Assembly (NCBI RefSeq): GCF_028826155.1
Contig: NZ_JAQGPN010000001.1
Location: 4,752,669 to 4,816,668 of the forward strand
Length of the DNA: 64,000 nucleotides
Origin: Mesorhizobium shangrilense
GTDB lineage: Bacteria; Pseudomonadota; Alphaproteobacteria; Rhizobiales; Rhizobiaceae
Reading direction: 5' to 3'
Translations under genes and position numbers: made by a program
Shown: positions 26,735 through 34,986 of the stretch, one piece after another
Layout: each line of letters opens with the position of its first letter
Numbering within the stretch: position 1 is the first letter of the stretch
Notes under the pieces: model-generated
Seen by the model: the letters and a program-made list of their open reading frames with translations, nothing else
Database searches by the model: none
What the model was told of the DNA's origin: nothing

Positions 26735-28579
26735 CTATTCGTCGTCTTCGTCCGGCTCCGGATCGGGAGCCGCGTCAGTTTCCGCGCCTTCCGATTCCGC
26801 AGCGGTCGGAATGCGCACGTCGATGATCTTGGAGCCGGGAAACTGCGACAGGATGGCGGCGACGGCGGGGTCGCTGCGCGCATCCATGAAGGCCGTCTCG
26901 CGGCGGTGGTTCTCCTCCTCGGCGAGCGTCTTGCCGCCCTCCTCGCGCGACAGCGAAACGACCCAGCGCGCGCCGGTCCAGGCCTGCAGCTTGGTGCCGA
27001 GGTCGTTGAGCAGGTTGCGCGGCGCTTCGTCGGTCAGGCTGACGTCGATGCGGCCTGGCTCGATGCGAACCGGACGCACGCAGCGCTTCACCAGAACCTT
27101 GAACGCCATGTCGCGGTTCTGGTCGGCCAGTTCGGCGATATCGGAAAGCGAACGGATGCCGCTGAACGCCGGATTCGGCAGGGCTTGCGGCGCCGGCGCC
27201 GCCGCCTGGGCCGGAGCGGCGACCGCTGCATCGGCCTCCTCGACCGGTTGCGTCTCGACAAGCCGCATGGCGGGCGCGGCGGAGCCGGCCGAGGCCATCC
27301 GCGCTTGCGAAACCGCCGAGGCCAGGCCGCCGCCATTGGACGGCGGCGCGGATGAAGGCGTCGTCGGACGCGTCGGTGCGGACGTCGCGCCGTCGGGCGC
27401 ATCGTCCAGCGACTTCAGCGCCTCGTCGAGCGTCGGCAGGTCGGCGGCGTGAGCGATGCGGATCAGCACCATATCGCCGGCGCTCACCGGACGGTTCGAG
27501 GACTGCACTTCGGGAATCCCCTTGAGCAGCATCTGCCATGTCCGCGACAGCACGCGAACGGAGAGTTTTTCGGCGAATTTGACGCCGCGCCGCCGCTCCT
27601 CCTCGGAAATCGAGGAATCCTGCGCTGCATCAGGCACGAATTTCAGCCGCGTCACCAGATGGTTGAACTCGGCGAGATCGGTCAGCACCGCAGCCGGGTC
27701 GGCGCCGACATCGTATTGCGCGCGATATTCGTTGAGCGCCGCGGCGATGTCGCCGACCATCAGCTTCTCGAACAGATCGACGATGCGGGCGCGATCGGCG
27801 AGCCCCAGCATGGCCCGCACCGCCTCGGCGGTGACCTTGCCTGCGCCGTGGGCGATCGCCTGATCGAAGATCGACAGCGAATCGCGCGCCGACCCTTCGC
27901 CCGCGCGTGCGATCATGGCGAGCGCCTCATCCTCGAAATCGATCGATTCGAGAGCGGCGATATTCCTCAGGTGACCGACCAGGACGTCCGCCGGGATGCG
28001 GCGGAGGTCGAAGCGCTGGCAGCGCGACAGGATGGTGATCGGGACCTTGCGGATCTCGGTGGTGGCGAAGATGAACTTGACGTGCGGCGGCGGCTCCTCG
28101 AGCGTCTTCAGCAGGCCGTTGAAGGCCTGCGTCGAGAGCATGTGCACCTCATCGATGATGTAGACCTTGTAGCGCGCGGACACCGGCGCATAGCGAACCT
28201 GCTCGATGATCTCGCGGATGTCGTCGATGCCGGTATGCGAGGCGGCGTCCATCTCGATCACGTCGACATGGCGGCCTTCCATGATCGCCTGGCAATGCTC
28301 GCCCGGCACGGAGAGATCGACGGTCGGCTTTCTGAGGCTCTCCGTCTTGTAATTGAGAGCACGCGCGAGAATGCGGGCAGTGGTCGTTTTACCGACCCCA
28401 CGAACGCCCGTCAGCATCCAGGCCTGCGCGATGCGGCCGGTCGCGAAGGCATTGGTCAGCGTCCTGACCATCGGCTCCTGGCCGATCAGTTCCGAGAAAT
28501 TGGAGGGGCGGTACTTGCGCGCGAGCACGCGGTAGGCGCCGGCGGCCTTTCCCTTGTCGATGCTGCCGGCGTCGCTCAT
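26735..28579 (-). CDS. dnaX: DNA polymerase III subunit gamma/tau
   Basis: Clamp-loader ATPase that organises the replisome. The 614-residue product has Walker A GVRGVGKTTTAR (about residues 58-69), Walker B VYIIDEVHMLS with DExx, sensor 1 FIFATTEIRKVPITILSRCQRF, then the collar domain and a Pro/Ala-rich linker (about 395-470) leading to the tau-specific C-terminal domain. The Cys4 zinc module usual after Walker A is largely lost: only one Cys remains in VPGEHCQAIMEG. ATG 28579 is chosen over TTG 28597. Ends in an acidic tail (DPEPDEDDE). No obvious programmed frameshift was recognised. Confidence 0.96.
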   Translation of the reverse strand: MSDAGSIDKGKAAGAYRVLARKYRPSNFSELIGQEPMVRTLTNAFATGRIAQAWMLTGVRGVGKTTTARILARALNYKTESLRKPTVDLSVPGEHCQAIMEGRHVDVIEMDAASHTGIDDIREIIEQVRYAPVSARYKVYIIDEVHMLSTQAFNGLLKTLEEPPPHVKFIFATTEIRKVPITILSRCQRFDLRRIPADVLVGHLRNIAALESIDFEDEALAMIARAGEGSARDSLSIFDQAIAHGAGKVTAEAVRAMLGLADRARIVDLFEKLMVGDIAAALNEYRAQYDVGADPAAVLTDLAEFNHLVTRLKFVPDAAQDSSISEEERRRGVKFAEKLSVRVLSRTWQMLLKGIPEVQSSNRPVSAGDMVLIRIAHAADLPTLDEALKSLDDAPDGATSAPTRPTTPSSAPPSNGGGLASAVSQARMASAGSAAPAMRLVETQPVEEADAAVAAPAQAAAPAPQALPNPAFSGIRSLSDIAELADQNRDMAFKVLVKRCVRPVRIEPGRIDVSLTDEAPRNLLNDLGTKLQAWTGARWVVSLSREEGGKTLAEEENHRRETAFMDARSDPAVAAILSQFPGSKIIDVRIPTAAESEGAETDAAPDPEPDEDDE

Positions 28580-28689
28580 TCGCCCTGTCTCTTCCAAACG
28601 GCACGGCCCGATGCAGGACCAGAGTGTCGCCCATGACGAGACTGGCCGTCAACGTGGCGGCGCCATTTCCGCATGAAGGACGATGAGGC

Positions 28690-28786
28690 GGGAGGCTGGA
28701 ACAATGACCCGTTCCGGGGCTCGTTAGGGCTGCTTCCTTCCGGACCTGACCCGGTTGGCGAGTGGAGCGTCCACCACCAACCTCCC
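28690..28786 (-). ncRNA. ffs: 4.5S RNA, signal recognition particle RNA
   Basis: The minus strand carries GGTCAGGTCCGGAAGGAAGC, the highly conserved SRP RNA apical domain with the Ffh-binding symmetric loop and GGAA tetraloop, at about 28732-28754. The ends GGGAGG (28786-28781) and CCTCCC (28695-28690) are complementary and close the long hairpin, giving about 97 nt, the small alphaproteobacterial type. A promoter is visible directly upstream. It lies next to dnaX, as in many rhizobia. Confidence 0.95.
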
Positions 28787-28792
28787 GAGTCG

Positions 28793-28821
28793 CATATCGG
28801 CAATCTGCTTTCGAAATGCAA
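28793..28821 (-). promoter_or_regulatory. Promoter of the SRP RNA gene
   Basis: On the minus strand TTGCAT (28821-28816) and GATATG (28798-28793) are separated by exactly 17 bp. Initiation about seven bases after the second hexamer would fall at 28786, precisely the first base of the predicted SRP RNA stem. This agreement supports both calls. Confidence 0.7.
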
Positions 28822-28968
28822 GAGGGCAAGACGCCAAGAAGCCCGATGACGCGAGAATCCGCCATCCGGGAAAGCCGAGGGCGAATGAATGCTTGCGGGA
28901 CGCCAAACCACATTCTAGCTTCGTCGGGAGCGCAAGCATTCCTAACAAGTATTCGGACTGGAAACGCC

Positions 28969-29388
28969 ATGCTGACGGGCAAAAAAACCGGTTTCGAACT
29001 TGACGGACGGCTGGAAGCCGACAGCGAGCACGTGATGTGGCTCGGCCTGTGCGAGTTGCGCGCGATGAACGATCGGCGCTGGCCCTGGCTGGTCCTTGTG
29101 CCCCAGCGGCCGGGCATCGAGGAGGTGCACGACCTGACGCCGCTCGACCAGGCCATGCTGACCTTCGAGACGAATCTCGTGGCGCAGGGTCTGAAGAAGG
29201 CGACCGCCTGCGCGAAGATCAATACGGGCGCGCTCGGGAACATCGTGCGCCAGCTCCATGTGCACGTCATCGCCCGCAACGAGGGCGATCCGGGCTGGCC
29301 CGGCCCCGTCTGGGGCCACGGCCTGCGTGAGCCCTACCGCCCCTCCGACCTCCACCGCTTTTCAGAAACGATCCGCACGTCCCTTTAG
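28969..29388 (+). CDS. HIT family protein
   Basis: A 139-residue histidine-triad protein, expected to hydrolyse or transfer nucleotide monophosphate groups. The HIT motif is present as QLHVHVIARNEGDPGWPGPVWGH, with the pattern H-x-H-x-x-A rather than the fully canonical H-x-H-x-H; this variant is typical of the short alphaproteobacterial HIT subgroup. An N-terminal WLVLVPQRPGIEEVHDL segment also matches. ATG 28969 is used; the longer frame runs over the SRP RNA gene. It is 29 bp upstream of nudC on the same strand. Confidence 0.88.
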   Translation: MLTGKKTGFELDGRLEADSEHVMWLGLCELRAMNDRRWPWLVLVPQRPGIEEVHDLTPLDQAMLTFETNLVAQGLKKATACAKINTGALGNIVRQLHVHVIARNEGDPGWPGPVWGHGLREPYRPSDLHRFSETIRTSL

Positions 29389-29417
29389 TCGCCGGCGCGT
29401 CACTTCCCAGAGCTTCC

Positions 29418-30359
29418 ATGACATTCGCCCTATTTGACGCGCCACTCCAGGAGCCGAGCCAATTCGTCGGCTTCGGCGGCAACCGCATAGACCGACAGGC
29501 CGAGCACCGCAGCGACGACGCCACGACGAGGGCGCTGGCCGATCCCTCCGCGAGGCTGATGCTCATGCGCGGCGGCCGCTGTTACCTGAAGCTCGACGGC
29601 GCAGCGTTCGATCCGTACTTCGATCTCGCAGGGGCCGAGGCAATGCGCGCCGACCTCGCAGGCGCCGTGCTTCTCGGCGTCGATGCGGATGGGCCGATCA
29701 TTGCCGCACCCGGCGGACTGGAGCCCGACGCGCTGCCCGACGGCGTCAAGGCGATCGACTACCGCTCGATCAACGTGCAGGGGCTGATCGACCCGGCCGC
29801 CCTCGGCGCGCTGGCGCAGGGGGCATCGCTGTTGGCCTGGCACGCCAGCCACGCTTTCTGCAGCCGGTGCGGGACGCGCAGCGAAATGCGCATCGGCGGC
29901 TACAAGCGCCAGTGCCCGAACTGCAACGCCGAACATTTTCCGCGCACCGATCCTGTCGCCATCATGCTCGCGGTCACCAGGGACCGCTGCCTGCTCGGCC
30001 GGAGCCCGCATTTCGCGCCGGGCATGTTTTCCGCGCTGGCAGGGTTCATCGAACCGGGCGAGACCATCGAAAACGCCGTGCGTCGCGAGACCTTCGAGGA
30101 ATCCGGCATCCGCCTCGGCCGCGTCGCCTATCACGCCAGCCAGCCCTGGCCGTTCCCCTACTCGCTGATGATCGGCTGCTACGGCGAGGCGCTGAACGAG
30201 GACATCAACGCCGACATGACCGAGCTCGAAGCCTGCCGCTGGTTTTCGCGCGACGAAGTTTGGGCTGCGCTGGAAGGCAGGCATCCCGACGGCATCATCG
30301 TGCCGCCCCGCGCGGCAATCGCCAGCCAGCTCATCCGCAACTGGGCCGAGAGCGACTGA
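29418..30359 (+). CDS. nudC: NAD(+) diphosphatase NudC
   Basis: Hydrolyses NADH to NMNH and AMP and, in E. coli, removes NAD caps from RNA. The 313-residue protein has an N-terminal NUDIX-like domain, a zinc ribbon (CSRCGT about 151-156 and CPNCNAEHFPR about 169-179), then the catalytic Nudix box GFIEPGETIENAVRRETFEES split as GFIEPGE and REtFEESG, and the SQPWPFPYSLM signature specific for NADH pyrophosphatases. It follows the HIT gene closely and converges on pheA. Confidence 0.95.
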   Translation: MTFALFDAPLQEPSQFVGFGGNRIDRQAEHRSDDATTRALADPSARLMLMRGGRCYLKLDGAAFDPYFDLAGAEAMRADLAGAVLLGVDADGPIIAAPGGLEPDALPDGVKAIDYRSINVQGLIDPAALGALAQGASLLAWHASHAFCSRCGTRSEMRIGGYKRQCPNCNAEHFPRTDPVAIMLAVTRDRCLLGRSPHFAPGMFSALAGFIEPGETIENAVRRETFEESGIRLGRVAYHASQPWPFPYSLMIGCYGEALNEDINADMTELEACRWFSRDEVWAALEGRHPDGIIVPPRAAIASQLIRNWAESD

Positions 30360-30392
30360 TCTGCGCCGCGAGACTCGTGCGCCGGGCGCCGA

Positions 30393-31256
30393 TCAGTCCG
30401 CGACGTTCCATTCCTCGCGGGAATCGCTTCGCGGATAGACGCCGAGGATGCGTATCTCCTTGGAGAAGAAGCGCAGCTCTTCGAGAGCGTTCTTCACGCC
30501 GACGTCCTCGGGATGGCCCTCGATGTCGGCGTAGAACAGCGTCGCCGTGAAGGCGCCCAGCTGGTAGCTCTCCAGCTTGGTCATGTTGACGCCGTTGGTC
30601 GCGAAACCGCCCATCGCCTTGTAGAGCGCTGCAGGCACGTTGCGCACCCGGAAGATGAAAGTGGTCATCATCTTGGCGTCGGGCGACGGAAGCTCGACCC
30701 ACTGCTTGCTCTTGGTCAGGACGACGAAGCGGGTGACGTTGCTGTCGGTGTCCTCGACATTCTCCTCGATGATGTCGAGCCCGTAGAGATCGGCGGCGAG
30801 CCGCGGAGCCAGCGCCGCCATGCTGCGGTCGCCGACCTCGGCGACCAACTTGGCCGCACCGGCGGTGTCGCCCGCAACCATCGGCTTCCAGCCGTTCTTG
30901 CGGATGTATTTGCGGCACTGGCCGAGCGCGTGGATGTGGCTGTGGACGGTCTTGATCTCTTTGCGGTCGACGCCCTTCAGCACCATCAACTGGAAATGGA
31001 TCGGCAGAAAATACTCGCCGACGATGTGGAGCTTCGATTCCGGCAGGATGTGGTGGATGTCGGCGACGCGGCCAGCAATCGTGTTCTCGATCGGGATCAT
31101 GGCGAGATCGGCCTTGCCGGTCTCGACCGCGTTGAAGGCGTCCTCGAAGGTCGGACAGGGCAGCGGCTCCATGCTCGGGAACATGTTGCGGCAGGCGGTG
31201 TCCGAATTTGCGCCGGGCTCGCCCTGGAAGGAGATGCGGTTCGTCTTCTGCGTCAT
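30393..31256 (-). CDS. pheA: Prephenate dehydratase
   Basis: Converts prephenate to phenylpyruvate in phenylalanine synthesis. The 287-residue monofunctional enzyme begins with ISFQGEPGANSDTACRNMFP, contains the IPIENTIAGRVADIHHIL segment and VTRFVVL with the catalytic Thr-Arg-Phe, and ends in an ACT regulatory domain (ALYKAMGGFATNGVNMTKLES) for feedback by phenylalanine. No chorismate mutase domain is fused. It follows kdsB by 10 bp, probably in one operon. Confidence 0.96.
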   Translation of the reverse strand: MTQKTNRISFQGEPGANSDTACRNMFPSMEPLPCPTFEDAFNAVETGKADLAMIPIENTIAGRVADIHHILPESKLHIVGEYFLPIHFQLMVLKGVDRKEIKTVHSHIHALGQCRKYIRKNGWKPMVAGDTAGAAKLVAEVGDRSMAALAPRLAADLYGLDIIEENVEDTDSNVTRFVVLTKSKQWVELPSPDAKMMTTFIFRVRNVPAALYKAMGGFATNGVNMTKLESYQLGAFTATLFYADIEGHPEDVGVKNALEELRFFSKEIRILGVYPRSDSREEWNVAD

Positions 31257-31266
31257 TCTCTATGTC

Positions 31267-31995
31267 CTAGGAGGCAAGCATCGTGCGTGCGCGCTCGAGA
31301 TCTTCCGGCGTATCCACGCCGAGCGGCACCGAGCTCACGATCTCGGCGTCGATTCGCATTCCCCCCTCCAATGCACGAAGCTGCTCCAGGCGTTCGCGCT
31401 GCTCGAGAGTGGAGGGCGCAAGCGACACGAAGCGCTCCAGCGCGGAGCGGCGATAGGCGTAGAGCCCGATGTGGTGATAGAGCGGCCCGTCGCCCCAGGG
31501 GGCCGTGGCGCGGGTGAAATAAAGAGCGCGAAGGCGCGAGGCGGAAAGCGGCGATCCCACGATCTTGACGACGTTGGGATTCACGCGCTCCTCGTCGCGG
31601 GTGATTTCGACGCCGAGCGTGGCGATGTCCACGGCCGCCTCCTCCAGCGGCGCAACGGAGGCGCGGATCAGCTCAGGCTCGATGGTAGGCAGATCGCCCT
31701 GCACGTTGACGATGGTTTCGACCTGCCCCACCGGATCGAGGCTCTGCAGCGCCTGGAAGATGCGGTCGGAACCGGACTGATGATGCGCGCCGGTCATGAC
31801 GGCCTCAAACCCGTGCTGGCGCACGGCATCGGCCACCTCTTGCGTATCCGTCGCCACCACGACGCGGCCGAGCCCGCTCTCGCTCGCCCGCCGCGCCACG
31901 TGCACGATCATCGGAGCGCCGGCGATGTCGGCGAGAGGCTTGCCCGGCAGGCGCGTTGAGGCCATGCGGGCGGGGATGAGCACGAGTGTCGACAT
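31267..31995 (-). CDS. kdsB: 3-deoxy-manno-octulosonate cytidylyltransferase
   Basis: Activates Kdo with CTP to CMP-Kdo for lipopolysaccharide inner core synthesis. The 242-residue protein begins [24 protein letters not shown], the nucleotide-binding signature, with later [14 protein letters not shown] and [14 protein letters not shown] containing the metal Asp. ATG 31995 is chosen over an upstream in-frame start. It is divergent from the cytochrome c gene and upstream of pheA. Confidence 0.96.
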   Translation of the reverse strand: MSTLVLIPARMASTRLPGKPLADIAGAPMIVHVARRASESGLGRVVVATDTQEVADAVRQHGFEAVMTGAHHQSGSDRIFQALQSLDPVGQVETIVNVQGDLPTIEPELIRASVAPLEEAAVDIATLGVEITRDEERVNPNVVKIVGSPLSASRLRALYFTRATAPWGDGPLYHHIGLYAYRRSALERFVSLAPSTLEQRERLEQLRALEGGMRIDAEIVSSVPLGVDTPEDLERARTMLAS

Positions 31996-32191
31996 GATGT
32001 TCAGGCGGTCGGAATTGCGTTCGGAAGGTGTCAAAACGTCTCACGGAAAGGGCCCTTATAAGTGTTGCAAGGGTGAAGCAAAAGACCTAGTTTCCGCGCG
32101 GTTTGCCGCGCCTTGACATGGACGCCTCGGCGGTTGGTTCGGGTGGCACTTTCAGCCGGCATCGCCGGAGATAACGGAGCGTCGGGGGCGC

Positions 32192-32917
32192 ATGGACTCT
32201 TTTGAATTCAACAAAGTAATCGGCGCCCTGCTTGGCACGGTGTTCGTCGTGTTCTCGATCGCCATCATTTCCGATTCGATTTTTGCTGCGCCCGTGCCGG
32301 AAAAGCCCGGCTTCGCCATCGAGGTCGCCGAGGCGGAAGCCGGCGGGGAAGCCGCAGGCGGCGCCGAAGCCGTGTCGATCGCGACCTTGCTCGCCAGCGC
32401 GAACGCCGAGGCCGGCGCCACGGTCTTCAAGAAGTGCGCCGCGTGCCACACCACCGAGAATGGCGGCGCCAACAAGGTCGGCCCCAATCTCTGGAACGTC
32501 GTCAACCGCCCGATCGCGTCTCATGAAGGCTTCGCCTACTCCACCCCGATGAAGGATTTCGCGCAGGGCGGTTCGGTGGTCTGGGACTATGACCACCTCG
32601 ACCACTTCCTGAATTCGCCGAAGGGCTACATCAAGGGCACGGCGATGGGCTTTGCGGGCGTCAAGAAGCCCGACGAGCGCGCCAACCTGATCGCCTACCT
32701 GCGCACGCTGTCGGATAGTCCGGCGCCGCTGCCGACCGCCGAGGCCACCCCCGCCGCCGCCACCGGCGAGACGCCGCCGGCCGAGGGCGCCAGCGCGCCG
32801 GCCGAGGCTGCTCCGGCCGCGCCTGCAGAGGCTCCCGCGGCTCCTGCGGAAACCGCTCCGGCCGCCCCAGCCGAGCAGGCTCCCGCCGCTCCCGCCGAGC
32901 CGGCGCCGGCCCAGTGA
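32192..32917 (+). CDS. cycM: Membrane-anchored cytochrome c (CycM-like)
   Basis: A 241-residue c-type cytochrome held by an uncleaved N-terminal helix (about 9-32, [21 protein letters not shown]). The haem site CAACH is at about residues 87-91 and the likely axial Met lies in [23 protein letters not shown], as in class I cytochromes such as CycM/c552 that carry electrons from the bc1 complex to the aa3 oxidase. The C-terminus (about 178-241) is a low-complexity Ala/Pro/Glu tail with repeated APAAPAE units. A strong terminator follows. Symbol assigned by resemblance. Confidence 0.9.
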   Translation: MDSFEFNKVIGALLGTVFVVFSIAIISDSIFAAPVPEKPGFAIEVAEAEAGGEAAGGAEAVSIATLLASANAEAGATVFKKCAACHTTENGGANKVGPNLWNVVNRPIASHEGFAYSTPMKDFAQGGSVVWDYDHLDHFLNSPKGYIKGTAMGFAGVKKPDERANLIAYLRTLSDSPAPLPTAEATPAAATGETPPAEGASAPAEAAPAAPAEAPAAPAETAPAAPAEQAPAAPAEPAPAQ

Positions 32918-32942
32918 CAAAAATGTAATCTTCGAGACCATG

Positions 32943-32970
32943 AAAAAGCCGGGCTCTGCCCGGCTTTTTT
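32943..32970 (+). terminator. Rho-independent terminator after the cytochrome c gene
   Basis: AAAAAGCCGGGC and GCCCGGCTTTTTT form a stem around TCT and end in a run of six T. It lies 25 bp after the stop codon and has the canonical shape of an intrinsic terminator; it could work in both directions. Confidence 0.9.
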
Positions 32971-33063
32971 GCTATGAGACGCCGGAAGCACCGGTTCGCA
33001 GGTGTCCCGCAAGGGTCCTATGCCGACATGGATCCGGCAAGACCCCCATCGAAGAGGAGCAGG

Positions 33064-34986
33064 ATGGCGATTTCATTCACGGCGACGCGCATTGCCCTTG
33101 CCGCCGGCGCGATCGCGGCGGGCACGATGCTGGCAGGCGCACAGGAGTGGCAGACCACCTCCTCGCTCATGGGCGAGTCCAGATACGGCCAGAATTTCCA
33201 GCGCTACGACCACGTCAATCCGGATGCGCCCAAGGGCGGAACGCTGAACTCGGTCGCCACCGGCTCCTTCGACAGCTTCAATCCCTATATCGTGCGCGGC
33301 TCGCCAGGCGCAGGCTTCGCGCAATTCGGCGGTGGGCTGCTCTATGACACGCTGATGGAACAGGCGATCGACGAACCGAGCGTCAGCCACCCGCTGGTCG
33401 CCGACGCCTACAAGTTCCCGGACGACTATTCCTCCGCCACCTACCGGCTGAACCCGGCGGCGAAATGGCATGACGGCAAGCCGATCACGGTCGACGACGT
33501 GGTTTGGTCGTTCAACGTGCTGAAGGCCAACAGCCCGATGTACAACCGCTACTACGAGAACGTCACCGAGGCGGTGGCGCTCAACGACCGCGAGGTCGAA
33601 TTCCGCTTCGACCAGAAGGGCAACCGCGAGTTGCCCAAGATCCTCGGCGACCTTGCGATCCTCCCCAAGCACTGGTGGGAGGGAACGGATGCGAGCGGCA
33701 AGAAGCGCGACATCTCGCAGCCGACGCTGGAGGCCCCGCTGGGCTCCGCCGCCTACAGGATCGCCAGTTTCAAGCCCGGGCAGGAGATCGTCTGGGAGCG
33801 GGTGCCCGACTATTGGGGCGCGAAGCTGCCGGTGAAGATCGGCCGCGAGAACTTCGACAAGCGCCGCTACGTCTACATCCAGGACGACAACGCCGCGTGG
33901 CAGGCCTTCACCAAGGGCGGCTTCGAGGACATCCATCCCGAAAACAGCTCGCGCCGCTGGGCGACCTACTACAATTTCCCCGCCTTCACGGCAGGCGACG
34001 TCGTCAAGAAGGAGTTCGCCGCAAAATCCCGCGCCTCGATGCAGGGCTTCGTCATGAACATGCGGCGGCCAAAATTCCAGGAGCCGAAGGTCCGGCAGGC
34101 GCTGACCTACGCGTTCGACTTCGAGACGATGAACCGGACCATCTTCTACGGCTTCAACACCCGCACCAGCAGCTACTTCGTCGGCAGCGAACTCGCCTCG
34201 AGCGGGTTGCCGAAGGGCCGCGAGCTGGAAATCCTCAGCGAGCATAAGGACAAGCTTCCGCCGGAAGTGTTCACCACCGAATACAAGCTGCCGGTCTACG
34301 AGCAACCCAAGACCGGTCAGCCACAGGCAGATCCCGCCCCGGCAAATCCGCCCCAGCCGGAGCGCGCGCATCTGCGCGAGATCGTGAAGCTCTTCGCGGA
34401 AGCCGGCTGGAAGATCCAGAACGGCACGATGACCAACCAGAAGACGGGAGAACCGTTCACCATCGAGATACTCGGCAACAACGACACCGACGAGGTGATC
34501 TCGAACCCCTACATCAACCAGTTGAAGAAGATCGGGATAAAGGCGACGCTGCGCATCGTCGACCCCAGCCAGTACGTCAACCGCGTCAACAATTTCGACT
34601 TCGACATGCTGACGACGGTTCTGGCGCAGTCCGACTCGCCCGGCAACGAGCAGCGCGACTTCTGGTCCTCGAGGGCCGCCGACACGCCGGGCTCCCGCAA
34701 CCTCTCCGGCATCAAGAACCCGGTCGTGGATGCCCTCATCGACAAGGTGATCTTCGCCAAGGACCGCGAGGAGCTGGTGGCGGCGACGAACGCGCTCGAC
34801 CGCGTGCTGCTGTGGAATTTTTACGTGGTGCCGCAGTATCACCGCGCTGTGGTCTGGCTCGCCTACTGGAACAAGTTCGGCATTCCCGACAAGCAGCCCG
34901 ACTACATCGGCCCGGACACCGACTCCTGGTGGATTGATCCCGCAAAGGAAGCCGCGCTGGCCGCCAAATACAAGGGCGGCAACTAA
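33064..34986 (+). CDS. Oligopeptide ABC transporter substrate-binding protein (YejA-like, first copy)
   Basis: A 640-residue periplasmic binding protein of SBP family 5. The Sec-type signal spans about residues 1-26 (TRIALAAGAIAAGTMLAGAQ). Family marks include HVNPDAPKGGTLN, the YRLNPAAKWHDGKPITVDDVVWSF block and ERVPDYWGAKLPV. An insert of Gln/Pro/Ala (about residues 415-440) lies before the second lobe. ATG 33064 has a good GGAG ribosome site. It is the first gene of a yej-type operon for uptake of peptides (microcin C is a known YejABEF ligand in E. coli). The next gene is a paralogue. Confidence 0.92.
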   Translation: MAISFTATRIALAAGAIAAGTMLAGAQEWQTTSSLMGESRYGQNFQRYDHVNPDAPKGGTLNSVATGSFDSFNPYIVRGSPGAGFAQFGGGLLYDTLMEQAIDEPSVSHPLVADAYKFPDDYSSATYRLNPAAKWHDGKPITVDDVVWSFNVLKANSPMYNRYYENVTEAVALNDREVEFRFDQKGNRELPKILGDLAILPKHWWEGTDASGKKRDISQPTLEAPLGSAAYRIASFKPGQEIVWERVPDYWGAKLPVKIGRENFDKRRYVYIQDDNAAWQAFTKGGFEDIHPENSSRRWATYYNFPAFTAGDVVKKEFAAKSRASMQGFVMNMRRPKFQEPKVRQALTYAFDFETMNRTIFYGFNTRTSSYFVGSELASSGLPKGRELEILSEHKDKLPPEVFTTEYKLPVYEQPKTGQPQADPAPANPPQPERAHLREIVKLFAEAGWKIQNGTMTNQKTGEPFTIEILGNNDTDEVISNPYINQLKKIGIKATLRIVDPSQYVNRVNNFDFDMLTTVLAQSDSPGNEQRDFWSSRAADTPGSRNLSGIKNPVVDALIDKVIFAKDREELVAATNALDRVLLWNFYVVPQYHRAVVWLAYWNKFGIPDKQPDYIGPDTDSWWIDPAKEAALAAKYKGGN

